Assembly (NCBI RefSeq): GCF_028289625.1
Contig: NZ_JANQOM010000013.1
Coordinates: forward strand, 62,001-126,000
Source: Winogradskyella sp.
GTDB taxonomy: Bacteria > Bacteroidota > Bacteroidia > Flavobacteriales > Flavobacteriaceae
Length of the DNA: 64,000 nucleotides
Direction: 5' to 3'
Part shown: in pieces, positions 18,598-26,556 of the stretch
Layout: every line of letters starts with the position of its first letter
Position numbering within the stretch: the first letter of the stretch is position 1
Translations under genes and position numbers: made by a program
Notes under the pieces: model-generated
Database searches by the model: none
What the model saw: only the letters and a program-made list of their open reading frames with translations
Told to the model about the DNA's origin: nothing

Positions 18598-18963
18598 TTA
18601 ATCTACTATTTTTTTTGACTTAAAATTATTAGCGTTTCTTAATGCCAATATTGCAAGTAATACTATATTTAAAGAAATTACATATGTAACTTTGAGACTA
18701 TCTTCTTTAAGTATAATAGCTATCAAAAATGAACCAATCAAGGCACAGGATAAAAGGACAATTAAATCTGTTCTAAATTTTTTAATATTAATTATTTTCT
18801 TTCGCTCCCGTATAAGAGAACCAATTACAAAACCAATTGCAGGCCCTAAAGCATATGATGCATAAGATTGGTAATCTTCATTTCCGTTTATTGTGGATAT
18901 TACTATTACTAGTAAAAGAAAAAGTAAAAATATTAAAGAAGATATTGTTTGTTTTTTTATCAT
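18598..18963 (-). CDS. Small membrane protein, candidate immunity protein
   Basis: Unrecognised 121-residue protein with four hydrophobic segments (about 9-26, 36-50, 64-86, 91-108) and a basic loop RERKKIINIKKFR between the second and third. The ATG is at 18961-18963, 81 nt after the stop of the GG peptide gene and beyond a hairpin. Bacteriocin immunity proteins are often short polytopic membrane proteins encoded next to the peptide, so immunity is a reasonable guess. Nothing in the sequence proves it. The base composition is clearly AT-rich even for this genome. Confidence 0.7.
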   Translation of the reverse strand: MIKKQTISSLIFLLFLLLVIVISTINGNEDYQSYASYALGPAIGFVIGSLIRERKKIINIKKFRTDLIVLLSCALIGSFLIAIILKEDSLKVTYVISLNIVLLAILALRNANNFKSKKIVD

Positions 18964-18979
18964 AATTCTAGTGTAATTT

Positions 18980-19030
18980 AAAAAAATTTAATAACAATAT
19001 TAGGCTATAACCAATAGATTACAGCCTAAT
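18980..19030 (-). terminator. Terminator-like hairpin between the GG peptide gene and the export genes
   Basis: Arms at 18999-19012 and 19017-19030 pair over 14 bp (two G-U pairs) around a 4-nt loop. On the minus strand a run of seven T (18980-18986) follows about 12 nt later. It could act as a leaky terminator giving more peptide mRNA than exporter mRNA. Confidence 0.55.
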
Positions 19031-19044
19031 TAAAACCTCATAAA

Positions 19045-19227
19045 TTAACAAATTTCACTTGTTAAATAACCCCAACCTAATCCGAAAGCAGGAGCTGCAA
19101 GTACACCAACACCTGTCATTGCAATCGCGACTGACCAAAAAGCACCAACACCAGCCATACCCCATTCACATGAGTTCCAAGCACCACCATCAATTTGTTC
19201 CATTTGTTCTAATTCTAAATTTTTCAT
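19045..19227 (-). CDS. Double-glycine leader peptide (bacteriocin-like precursor)
   Basis: A 60-residue precursor. Residues 1-15 (MKNLELEQMEQIDGG) form a double-glycine leader with the hydrophobic/acidic spacing expected for C39 peptidases: L4, L6, M9, I12 and GG at 14-15. Cleavage would release a 45-residue core that is Gly/Ala-rich and strongly hydrophobic, with Cys at core position 5 and at the very last residue. That layout allows one end-to-end disulfide. It is the first gene of the operon containing the C39 exporter. It lacks the YGNG motif of class IIa bacteriocins, and I cannot assign it to a known family. Target organism and activity are unknown. Confidence 0.8.
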   Translation of the reverse strand: MKNLELEQMEQIDGGAWNSCEWGMAGVGAFWSVAIAMTGVGVLAAPAFGLGWGYLTSEIC

Positions 19228-19248
19228 AATTAAATAATATTATGTTAT

Positions 19249-19290
19249 GCCATTCAAAGTTAAAAACTAGGTATAGAAATTGTGAATGGC
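19249..19290. promoter_or_regulatory. Inverted repeat spanning the GG peptide promoter (candidate operator)
   Basis: GCCATTCA (19249-19256) and TGAATGGC (19283-19290) are perfect 8-bp inverted arms 26 nt apart. One arm overlaps the predicted -7 box and the other lies just upstream of where a -33 element would be. That is the expected layout for a dimeric or looping regulator; the XRE protein at 19849 is the nearest candidate. Confidence 0.5.
19255..19262 (-). promoter_or_regulatory. Predicted -7 box (TAACTTTG) of the GG peptide operon
   Basis: The minus-strand octamer TAACTTTG matches the Bacteroidota consensus TAnnTTTG and lies 28 nt before the ATG at 19227. No clear TTTG is seen 19-21 nt upstream, so basal activity may be weak or activator-dependent. 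Confidence 0.55.
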
Positions 19291-19361
19291 GTTAGCAACT
19301 TCTAAATTTTCTTGTCTTTAATACAGAATTTTTCGGTATTTCTTTATTGTTGTTATTTCGT

Positions 19362-19402
19362 TAAGCTGTAAACCATTAACTTGTTATTATGCTTACAGTT
19401 TA
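19362..19402. repeat. Imperfect inverted repeat in the divergent region
   Basis: TAAGCTGTAAAC (19362-19373) and GCTTACAGTTTA (19391-19402) are inverted copies with two mismatches over 12 nt and 17 nt between. It could be an operator or a weak hairpin; no further support. Confidence 0.35.
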
Positions 19403-19729
19403 ATCACAAAATCAAAATGATGAAAAACGCTAGTAGCTAGCATAAATATTTTTACTTAATAACAATTAGATTGAACTTTAACCACAAAGCTTTGTTTAAC
19501 CCTAATTCCTTTTCACAAATTAGATTACATTTATGAATAAGCCTAGTATGGACTTACTAAGGGATGTCGTTTTTTACTATAGAATAAGTAAAAAGCCACT
19601 AAGCATTTAATGATTTTTATAAAAAGTAGGAATTTTCAGTTGTCTTTATTGGGTGTAAATCAGTAAAATTTTACTAAAAACTTAAAAATCAGTGGTTTTA
19701 TGATGATTTTTATTACTCAAAACTGTTGC

Positions 19730-19782
19730 TATACTTGTAAATTACGGTTTTTCCACAAACTTTTTACGGAAAAACCGTAATT
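19730..19782 (+). promoter_or_regulatory. Promoter-like box and 15-bp perfect inverted repeat upstream of the XRE regulator
   Basis: A TATACTTG octamer (19730-19737, one mismatch to TAnnTTTG) is followed at once by perfect 15-bp arms AATTACGGTTTTTCC (19740-19754) and its complement (19768-19782), 13 nt apart. Placed at the expected transcription start, this suits an autoregulatory operator of the XRE gene. A leader hairpin is the alternative. Confidence 0.5.
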
Positions 19783-19848
19783 AGGGTTGTAGAAAATAGT
19801 CTAAATTGCTTTTTCTTAAGCTATTAACATTTCAATTATCAAAAATCA

Positions 19849-20262
19849 ATGATTGCAGCCCAGCACATTAAGGACTTACGCATAAAACACAATTACACAC
19901 AACAGTATTTGGCTCATGAATTAGAAGTTTCCCAAAAGACCTATTCCAATATGGAAAATGGTAAGAGTCGTATTACGCTTACGGTTCTGCAAAGATTATC
20001 TAAAGTCTACGACATAGACGTTATTGCACTTGTAAAACAGATTTCTGAAGCAGACGTTTTAACCATTACTAATATTAAGCATCAACATCAAAATTTAACA
20101 GAAGGTGAGATATACAACGGCGTCAACAATGGCCTTCCTTTAGAGCTTATATCACACCTTAAAGCAAGAATTGAAGATTTAAAAATGCTTGTAGAATCAA
20201 AAAATGATATCATATCAACATTAAAAGCCAGAATTAACCTTTTAGAAAATAAAGCATCTTAA
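19849..20262 (+). CDS. XRE-family helix-turn-helix regulator with C-terminal coiled coil
   Basis: DNA-binding regulator of 137 residues. An HTH_3/XRE domain covers about residues 4-62, with the turn region TQQYLAHELEVSQKTYSNME. A predicted coiled coil lies at about 97-135 and could drive dimerisation. It is transcribed divergently from the GG peptide operon. A perfect 15-bp inverted repeat sits 67-109 nt before its start, consistent with autoregulation. A link to the peptide operon is suggested by position only. Its last 4 nt overlap the convergent permease gene. Confidence 0.85.
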   Translation: MIAAQHIKDLRIKHNYTQQYLAHELEVSQKTYSNMENGKSRITLTVLQRLSKVYDIDVIALVKQISEADVLTITNIKHQHQNLTEGEIYNGVNNGLPLELISHLKARIEDLKMLVESKNDIISTLKARINLLENKAS

Positions 20263-21350
20263 GTCTTTACGTCCAAAGCATCTCTTAGTGCATTTCCAAC
20301 CAGCATAAACGCCATAACCAAAATCATAATGCATATCCCTGGGATTAAAGCCAGATAAGGTTTCCCCAAAATAATATAGTTGTAATGGTCTTTTATCATA
20401 GCACCCCAACTTGCCATTGGTGGTTGTGCACCTATGCCTAAAAAGCTCAACCCACTTTCAATTAATATTGCTGCTGCAAAGTTAGCTGCAGAAATCACTA
20501 TAAGAGGACCAAAAATATTCGGTAAAATATGTTTGGTTACAATTCTATAATCACCATAGCCTAAAGCTCTTGCTGCAGTAATATATTGCATTTCTTTAGC
20601 ACTTATAATCTGCCCTCTAACCACCCTAGCTACTTCAACCCACATAGTTAAACCCACTGCTATAAACACTTGCCAAAATCCTTTGCCTAAAGCCAATGTA
20701 ATAGCAATTACTAAAAGTAACGTAGGAATAGACCAAGTGATATTAATAATCCACATTATAAAGGCATCAATCTTTCCACCATAGTACCCTGCTATGCTTC
20801 CCATGAGCAACCCGACTAAAAGTGAAATAAAAACAGCCACAAAACCAATAAAAAATGAAATCCGAGAACCTATTAAAATTCGGCTGAGATAATCCCTTCC
20901 GTATTTGTCTGTTCCAAAAGGAAAGCCACGATGCTCGATATAACTTTCATAATCTGAGTTCGGAAACTTTTTTAAATCTATTTTTTTCTCTAAACCTTTT
21001 AAGTCATCAGAAGCATATTCTATATATTGAAGTTTATCTCCCATAACTTGATAAGACTGAATCGGAACTTCGGTGTCTGTATTCTCTTTTCCAAAAAAAA
21101 GTTCTGGAAGAATATTTTGGTCAGAATCAATACCAGATGGAATAGTCAGTATTTGCACTTCAAATCCTGGAGATTTAGAGTGTATAGACAAATGCATCTG
21201 ATTAGCATTTTTTGACGCATCTGGTGCAAAAAGGTAGGCAAAAATCGAAATCAGACCGATACAAATAATAATTCCTAAACTAAAAACGCCCCAAAAGTTT
21301 TTTTTAAACTTTTGAAGCGCTAAGCTTGTTAATGAGTTGTTGTTATTCAA
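20259..21350 (-). CDS. Oligopeptide/dipeptide ABC transporter permease (DppC/OppC type)
   Basis: Inner-membrane permease subunit for peptide or nickel-type ABC import. The 363 residues have an N-terminal span (about 20-42), a roughly 90-residue periplasmic insertion (45-140), and then the BPD_transp_1 domain with about five spans. The domain carries the EAA-loop pattern AARALGYGDYRIVTKHILPN. The C-terminus WGAMI...ALRDALDVK is typical of OppC/DppC. The first codon is TTG at 21348-21350; an in-frame stop lies just upstream and no usable ATG is near. No partner ABC subunits are in the window. It overlaps the XRE gene tail-to-tail. Confidence 0.9.
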   Translation of the reverse strand: MNNNNSLTSLALQKFKKNFWGVFSLGIIICIGLISIFAYLFAPDASKNANQMHLSIHSKSPGFEVQILTIPSGIDSDQNILPELFFGKENTDTEVPIQSYQVMGDKLQYIEYASDDLKGLEKKIDLKKFPNSDYESYIEHRGFPFGTDKYGRDYLSRILIGSRISFFIGFVAVFISLLVGLLMGSIAGYYGGKIDAFIMWIINITWSIPTLLLVIAITLALGKGFWQVFIAVGLTMWVEVARVVRGQIISAKEMQYITAARALGYGDYRIVTKHILPNIFGPLIVISAANFAAAILIESGLSFLGIGAQPPMASWGAMIKDHYNYIILGKPYLALIPGICIMILVMAFMLVGNALRDALDVKT

Positions 21351-21366
21351 TTCTATTTATATGGAA

Positions 21367-21388
21367 ATACTTCGACAAGTTCAGCATC
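21367..21388. repeat. Degenerate short palindromic repeat (SPR-like)
   Basis: The core TCGACAAGTTC (21372-21382) differs by one base from that at 8115-8125, but the arms no longer pair well. Probably a decayed copy. It lies in the short gap between the permease and prc. Confidence 0.4.
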
Positions 21389-21405
21389 ACATTAGAACAC
21401 TCAAT

Positions 21406-23580
21406 CTAATTTTTCACATTTGCTACTTTATTCTTAATAGCATAAGTCATTTTTAAATCATTGAGAACATTTAATGCCTCTTCTATGTATACATCTTTGG
21501 CCAAACTTTGGTGCCAGCGATTACGCTTTTCCTTTAATACAGAATCTTGCTCCATTAACTTAATTTCATAAGGTAAAGAGTTGAATGTTAAATTAGTATT
21601 ATATTCAGAAAGTTTTTCGAAACGCTTTGCTTCTTCTTCATTTAGCTCCATTTGCTTCTTGTACTCGTCATAATTTAAAGAGTACATTTCACGGTCTCTT
21701 ATTTTCTTTACCCATTTGGCATTGGCATCAATCAACTTTAATTGTTCATTGGTCGCCATACGTGCTTTACTACGTTCGATAGTAGTATCGTAATCAAAGT
21801 AATTACCCCAGAGTTCATAGTCAACAGCATCGATTTTATCCCATGGCAAAGGGTTTTCTTGATCTTTTTCACCAATATCTATATAACTATAGCGATCTGG
21901 CACTATAACATCGCTCTTAACTCCTTCTAACTGTGTTGAACCACCATTAACCCTGTAGAATTTTTGAGTCGTAAACTTGAGCGCCCCTAAATCACCATTG
22001 GAGTTATTACGTACTAATCGATTTAAATCTAAAACATTTTGAACTGTTCCTTTTCCATACGTTTGCTTACTTCCAATAACAATAGCGCGCTTATAATCTT
22101 GCATCGCTGCTGCTAAAATCTCTGAAGCAGAAGCAGACAATTCATTAACTAAAATCACTAAAGGACCATCCCAAATAATAGACTTGTCCTTATCCTTTAA
22201 GACTTCTTTTGGCTGATCGGTTTCCTTTACCTGTACAATAGGCCCTTCCTCTATAAATAACCCAGCAATATCAACAACAGTCTGCAAAGAACCACCTCCA
22301 TTGTTCCTAAGGTCCAAAACTAACCCTTCGACCCCTTCTTCCTTTAAACGGATGATTTCCTGTTTAATATCTGAAGCAGCGTTGCGTTTGTTGTAGTTTT
22401 CAAAATTCACATAAAACTTGGGCAGATTAATAACCCCAAAGGTCTTATCGTCTTTAATAACGGTAGAAGATTTTGCATAGGTTTCCTCTAATTCAACAAT
22501 ATCCCTAGTAATAGAAATATCTTCAATAGTACCATCTACTTTTTTAAGAGTTAAAACAACAGTCGTTCCTTTAGGCCCTTTAATGAGCTTAATTGCATCA
22601 TCCAATCGCATGCCAACAACGTTTACTGACTCTTCTTCTTCCTCTTGTCTTACTTTTAGGATTTGATCGCCCACCTCGAGCTCATTAGCTCGCCAAGCTG
22701 GACCACCACTAATAATTTCGTTAACCATAATCGCATCCATTCGCTTTTGCAATCTTGCTCCTATGCCCTCAAAATTACCAGATATTGCCACATCAAAACG
22801 ATCTTTATCTTCTGGAGCAAAATAGAAGGTGTGTGGATCGAACTCTTCTACTATAGCATTAACATAAACAGCAAACCAATCCTTACGTTGTCTATCATCG
22901 ATAAAATCGTAAAGTTCATCAAGTGAACGTTTAGTAGTCCCCCTTGCTTGTTTTTCTAATTCAACAAGTGATTTGTCTCCTTCATTTTTCGATTTTTCAT
23001 TTTGGGCAGAAAACACACTTTCCGGAAGACTTCCGGTCTCCATATTGGAATCACGTTGAGAAATGGCATCATCATAATTAGCAATAGTTGAAAATTTAAG
23101 CTGCTGTCTCCAGCGTTCTTTCATTTCACGCTTATTCTTAACATAGGTGAGTTTCTCATAATCTGCTGAATAGCTCTCTTGTTTAGAGAAATCAAATGGC
23201 TTATCCAAAATTTCAGCATAAATCTTTTTCGATTCTTCAATACGTTGCAATAACCGCTCATGTGTTATATTGAAAAATGACACATCATAGTCTTTTATTT
23301 GGTCATCCAATAGAGTTTTATAAGCTTCAAATTCTTCGATATCAGAAGCATAAAAGTAGCGCTTAAATGGATCTAACTGATTTAAATAACCCTCAAACAC
23401 ATGCTCAGAAAAACTATCATTTAGATCTTGTGGGTCGAAATGTCCGTTATCTAGTACATATGTGATTAATTGAATTAACAACTTATCTTTATCTGGATCG
23501 TCAAATGTTTTGCTCGTAAAACTGCAAGAGGCAAAAGCAATCAGCAGTGCCAGAAGTAAAAACTTATAATTCCCTTTCAT
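21406..23580 (-). CDS. prc: Carboxy-terminal processing protease Prc/Tsp (S41), lipoprotein
   Basis: Periplasmic serine protease that degrades or trims proteins from exposed C-termini, including cell-wall enzymes. The 724 residues begin with a lipoprotein signal (lipobox AFASC, lipid Cys19). An N-terminal helical domain (about 30-225), a PDZ domain (about 235-330) and an S41 protease domain follow. The nucleophile Ser sits in ELSASASEI and the general-base Lys in SKQTYGKGT. A C-terminal helical Tsp region (about 570-720) is present. Length and order match Tsp rather than the shorter CtpA. It is divergent from surE. Confidence 0.94.
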   Translation of the reverse strand: MKGNYKFLLLALLIAFASCSFTSKTFDDPDKDKLLIQLITYVLDNGHFDPQDLNDSFSEHVFEGYLNQLDPFKRYFYASDIEEFEAYKTLLDDQIKDYDVSFFNITHERLLQRIEESKKIYAEILDKPFDFSKQESYSADYEKLTYVKNKREMKERWRQQLKFSTIANYDDAISQRDSNMETGSLPESVFSAQNEKSKNEGDKSLVELEKQARGTTKRSLDELYDFIDDRQRKDWFAVYVNAIVEEFDPHTFYFAPEDKDRFDVAISGNFEGIGARLQKRMDAIMVNEIISGGPAWRANELEVGDQILKVRQEEEEESVNVVGMRLDDAIKLIKGPKGTTVVLTLKKVDGTIEDISITRDIVELEETYAKSSTVIKDDKTFGVINLPKFYVNFENYNKRNAASDIKQEIIRLKEEGVEGLVLDLRNNGGGSLQTVVDIAGLFIEEGPIVQVKETDQPKEVLKDKDKSIIWDGPLVILVNELSASASEILAAAMQDYKRAIVIGSKQTYGKGTVQNVLDLNRLVRNNSNGDLGALKFTTQKFYRVNGGSTQLEGVKSDVIVPDRYSYIDIGEKDQENPLPWDKIDAVDYELWGNYFDYDTTIERSKARMATNEQLKLIDANAKWVKKIRDREMYSLNYDEYKKQMELNEEEAKRFEKLSEYNTNLTFNSLPYEIKLMEQDSVLKEKRNRWHQSLAKDVYIEEALNVLNDLKMTYAIKNKVANVKN

Positions 23581-23748
23581 TTTATCAATTTTTTAGAATT
23601 TTAAATAAGTAGGTTTCTATAATTTACTAAAATAGAAGAAAAAACCATGCCATAAAAAATCACGGCACTAATTTTTTGTTAAAGGTACAAATACCTATAG
23701 TTGTTGCACTTTTTAGTATTTTTATGCCATCCAAAATTTAATACTAAT

Positions 23749-24519
23749 ATGGCACAACGTCCTCTCATTTTAGTTACCAATGATGATGGTATAACTGCAC
23801 CTGGATTGCGAACTTTAATTAGCGTTATGCACACTATAGGAGATGTTGTAGTGGTTGCACCGGATAGCCCTCAAAGTGGAATGGGACATGCAATTACAGT
23901 TAATTCTACGCTATACCTAGAAAATGTAGATATCGATGGCAAACAACCTGAATATAGTTGCTCCGGCACACCTGCAGACTGCGTAAAACTTGCTGTACGC
24001 GAAATACTGCATAAAAAGCCCGACATCTGCGTTTCTGGCATCAATCACGGCTCTAACTCATCAATCAACGTCATCTATTCTGGCACTATGAGTGCTGCTT
24101 TAGAAGCTGGTATTGAAGGTATTCCAGCTATCGGTTTTTCGCTTTTAGACTACAATTGGAATGCTAATTTTGAGCATTGCAAATCCTATGTTGAAACCAT
24201 TACCAGGCAAGTTCTAGAGCATGGATTACCAGAAGGGGTCGTCTTGAATGTTAATTTACCGAATCTAGATAAAAAGGATATTAAAGGTATAAAAGTGTGT
24301 CGTCAGGCTCGTGCCAATTGGGTAGAAAAATTCGACAAGCGCACCAATCCTATGGGTCGTGATTATTATTGGTTAGCAGGAAAGTTTGTAAATATGGATA
24401 ATGGTGAAGATACTGACGAATGGGCTTTAGAAAATGGATATGTTTCTGTCGTTCCTGTTCAGTTCGATTTAACAGCGCATCATACTATTCAGCAGTTAAA
24501 TACATGGAAATTAAATTAA
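23749..24519 (+). CDS. surE: 5'/3'-nucleotidase SurE
   Basis: Metal-dependent nucleoside monophosphate phosphatase of the SurE family. I use the ATG at 23749 (MAQRPLILVTNDDG), giving 256 residues. The longer frame from a TTG at 23701 adds 16 residues with no family resemblance. Metal ligands are in NDDG near residue 11-14, followed by APDSPQSGMG and the SGINHGSN motif. First gene of a plus-strand run surE-membrane protein-lpxB-NlpC/P60-comEC. Confidence 0.95.
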   Translation: MAQRPLILVTNDDGITAPGLRTLISVMHTIGDVVVVAPDSPQSGMGHAITVNSTLYLENVDIDGKQPEYSCSGTPADCVKLAVREILHKKPDICVSGINHGSNSSINVIYSGTMSAALEAGIEGIPAIGFSLLDYNWNANFEHCKSYVETITRQVLEHGLPEGVVLNVNLPNLDKKDIKGIKVCRQARANWVEKFDKRTNPMGRDYYWLAGKFVNMDNGEDTDEWALENGYVSVVPVQFDLTAHHTIQQLNTWKLN

Positions 24520-24543
24520 AATCTGCCTGAGCGGAATATATAC

Positions 24544-24828
24544 ATGAGAAAAGAGGTTTTAATTGGTTTTATTGTTGGCTTAATTGCAACTGTTTTTGGT
24601 TTGGTTTTTGCGATTCAGATTTTTGGCAAATCTGATGATTGGCGCGAAGTGGTACAGCAAGCTATTAATGAAGGTTTTTTAACTAAACTTATGAGTATAG
24701 GCGCACTATTAAATCTTGGTGCATTTTTTCTATTTCTGAAAAAGAATCAAGATGATAGAGCAAAAGGTGTTCTGATAGCAACTTTATTGGTTTTTATTGC
24801 GACGATGGTCATTAAATTTTTCAACTAA
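24544..24828 (+). CDS. Small conserved membrane protein between surE and lpxB
   Basis: No function is recognised. The 94 residues have three hydrophobic segments (about 6-24, 46-65, 75-92) and a short charged loop after the first. The stop at 24828 directly abuts the ATG of lpxB, and surE ends 24 nt upstream, so it is part of this operon. A helper role in lipid A or envelope biology is only suggested by that position. Confidence 0.75.
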   Translation: MRKEVLIGFIVGLIATVFGLVFAIQIFGKSDDWREVVQQAINEGFLTKLMSIGALLNLGAFFLFLKKNQDDRAKGVLIATLLVFIATMVIKFFN

Positions 24829-25950
24829 ATGAAGTATTATATCATTGCTGGAGAAGCTTCGGGCGATTTGCATGGTTCAAACCTTATGAAGGCTTTAATA
24901 AAGTTGGATGCTAAAGCTCATATTAGATTTTGGGGAGGAGACTTAATGCAGGCTGCTGGAGGAGAATTGGTAATGCATTATAAAGAACGTCAGTTCATGG
25001 GGTTTACTGAAGTCATTTTTAATCTCAGAAAGATTTCTGGCCACATTAAATTCTGCAAAAAAGATATTGAGGACTTTCAGCCAGATATTATTATTTTCAT
25101 TGATAATTCTGGCTTTAATTTAAGAATAGCCAAATGGGCAAAGGCTCATCATTTTAAAACGCATTATTACATCTCACCGCAAGTCTGGGCGTCCAGGGCT
25201 AGTCGTATTGAAAAAATAAAACGCGACATCGATGCCATGTACTGCATCCTTCCATTTGAAAAGGCATTCTATAAAAAATATGGCTATGATGTTCATTTTG
25301 TAGGTCACCCTTTAATCGATGCTATCGCTGATCGTCCACAAATTGACGAGAATGAATTTAGGCAAGCGCATCAACTTGGAGCAAAACCTATTATAGCTTT
25401 ATTACCGGGTAGCCGCAAGCAGGAAATCTCCAAAATGCTGAGTATTATGCTAAGTTTGGTTGACGATTTTGAAGATTATCAATTTGTTATTGCTGGTGCC
25501 CCAAGTCAGGATTTTGATTTTTACAAGCCTTTTATAAAGCAGGATAATGTGAGTTTTATTTCTAACAAAACCTATGATTTGCTCAGTATCTCTAATGCTG
25601 CTCTAGTTACTTCTGGTACTGCAACTTTAGAGACTGCTTTGTATAAAGTACCACAAGTGGTTTGTTATAAAGCCAATGCAATTTCTTACCATATTGCCAA
25701 ACGGATTATTACTTTAAAATTTATTTCTTTAGTTAACCTCATAATGGATCGCGAAGTTGTTACCGAACTTATACAAGGTGACCTTAACAAAAAACAACTA
25801 AAAAGAGAACTTATGGCAATTTTAGACACGGATAAACGCGAGCAACTCTTTTTGGATTATTATGAATTGGAAGAAAAACTAGGAGGTAAAGGTGCTAGCG
25901 AAAATGCCGCAAAGTTGATTTATGAGTCAACAAATAATTCTGAGAACTAA
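24829..25950 (+). CDS. lpxB: Lipid-A-disaccharide synthase LpxB
   Basis: GT19 glycosyltransferase that joins UDP-2,3-diacylglucosamine and lipid X to the lipid A disaccharide at the inner membrane. The 373 residues start with YYIIAGEASGDLHGSNL, a clear LpxB signature. The C-terminal half carries ALLPGSRKQEI and TSGTATLETAL, the nucleotide-sugar-binding parts. It starts immediately after the preceding small membrane protein. The stop lies just before the next lipoprotein start. Confidence 0.97.
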   Translation: MKYYIIAGEASGDLHGSNLMKALIKLDAKAHIRFWGGDLMQAAGGELVMHYKERQFMGFTEVIFNLRKISGHIKFCKKDIEDFQPDIIIFIDNSGFNLRIAKWAKAHHFKTHYYISPQVWASRASRIEKIKRDIDAMYCILPFEKAFYKKYGYDVHFVGHPLIDAIADRPQIDENEFRQAHQLGAKPIIALLPGSRKQEISKMLSIMLSLVDDFEDYQFVIAGAPSQDFDFYKPFIKQDNVSFISNKTYDLLSISNAALVTSGTATLETALYKVPQVVCYKANAISYHIAKRIITLKFISLVNLIMDREVVTELIQGDLNKKQLKRELMAILDTDKREQLFLDYYELEEKLGGKGASENAAKLIYESTNNSEN

Positions 25951-25957
25951 ACCTACT

Positions 25958-26467
25958 ATGAAAAAAATATTTTTCGCCCTACTCTTAATCTTAATTGTCT
26001 ATAGTTGCAAATCAAAAAAAAACTATCCTACTAAAAAAAGTGAGACCCATACTGTAAAAGTCAATACAAGCACTAAACCTTCAGAAGAAGCGACATCTAT
26101 TGTTAAGACTGCAAAAAAATTCAATGGTACGCGTTATAAGTATGGTGGCACCACGAAACGTGGTATGGATTGCTCTGGGTTGGTTTATACGTCTTTTACA
26201 GACAATGATATTGCTGTACCTAGAACCACAAAAGATTTATCTAGTTATGGGAATTGGATAGATCTTAAGGAGGTTAATGTTGGTGATTTGGTCTTCTTTG
26301 CCACAAAAAAAAATAGCCGAAAAGTCAATCATGTAGGTATTGTGACTAATGTACGCGCAGGGAATGTGGAATTTATCCATGCTTCTACCAGTAAAGGTGT
26401 TATGATTTCTTCTTTAGCCGAAAGGTACTGGTATTTTGCTTTTGTACAGGCGAGACGTATTTTGTAA
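25958..26467 (+). CDS. NlpC/P60 (C40) family peptidase, lipoprotein
   Basis: Probable peptidoglycan endopeptidase. I choose the ATG at 25958 because it begins a lipoprotein signal (MKKIFFALLLILIVYSC, lipid Cys17); the frame from 25922 overlaps lpxB and hides the signal. The 169-residue protein has a short linker and then the NlpC/P60 domain. The catalytic Cys is in MDCSGLVY, the His is in NHVGIV, and a third polar residue lies in FIHAST. Likely anchored to the outer membrane, cutting stem peptides. Confidence 0.92.
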   Translation: MKKIFFALLLILIVYSCKSKKNYPTKKSETHTVKVNTSTKPSEEATSIVKTAKKFNGTRYKYGGTTKRGMDCSGLVYTSFTDNDIAVPRTTKDLSSYGNWIDLKEVNVGDLVFFATKKNSRKVNHVGIVTNVRAGNVEFIHASTSKGVMISSLAERYWYFAFVQARRIL

Positions 26468-26556
26468 TCTTTTTCCTATATTAAATTTCTTTTTTTTATA
26501 TTTAGTAACTCATTTTCATCTGTTTAAAATCTTTGAGTTCTGTTTTTCAGTTTTAA

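Larger units (their letters stand above)
19228..19848. other. 621-bp divergent regulatory region between the GG peptide and the XRE regulator
   Basis: No coding sequence is seen on either strand. The region is very AT-rich and holds three inverted repeats: 19249-19290 across the peptide promoter, 19362-19402 imperfect, and 19740-19782 in front of the regulator. A TAnnTTTG-type box is present at the peptide end and a near match at the regulator end. The stretch 19403-19729 shows no clear structure. Confidence 0.75.

Noticed and set aside
19045..19227. Class IIa (pediocin-like) bacteriocin
   Set aside because: No YGNG/V motif and the Cys spacing is different; only the GG leader is shared.
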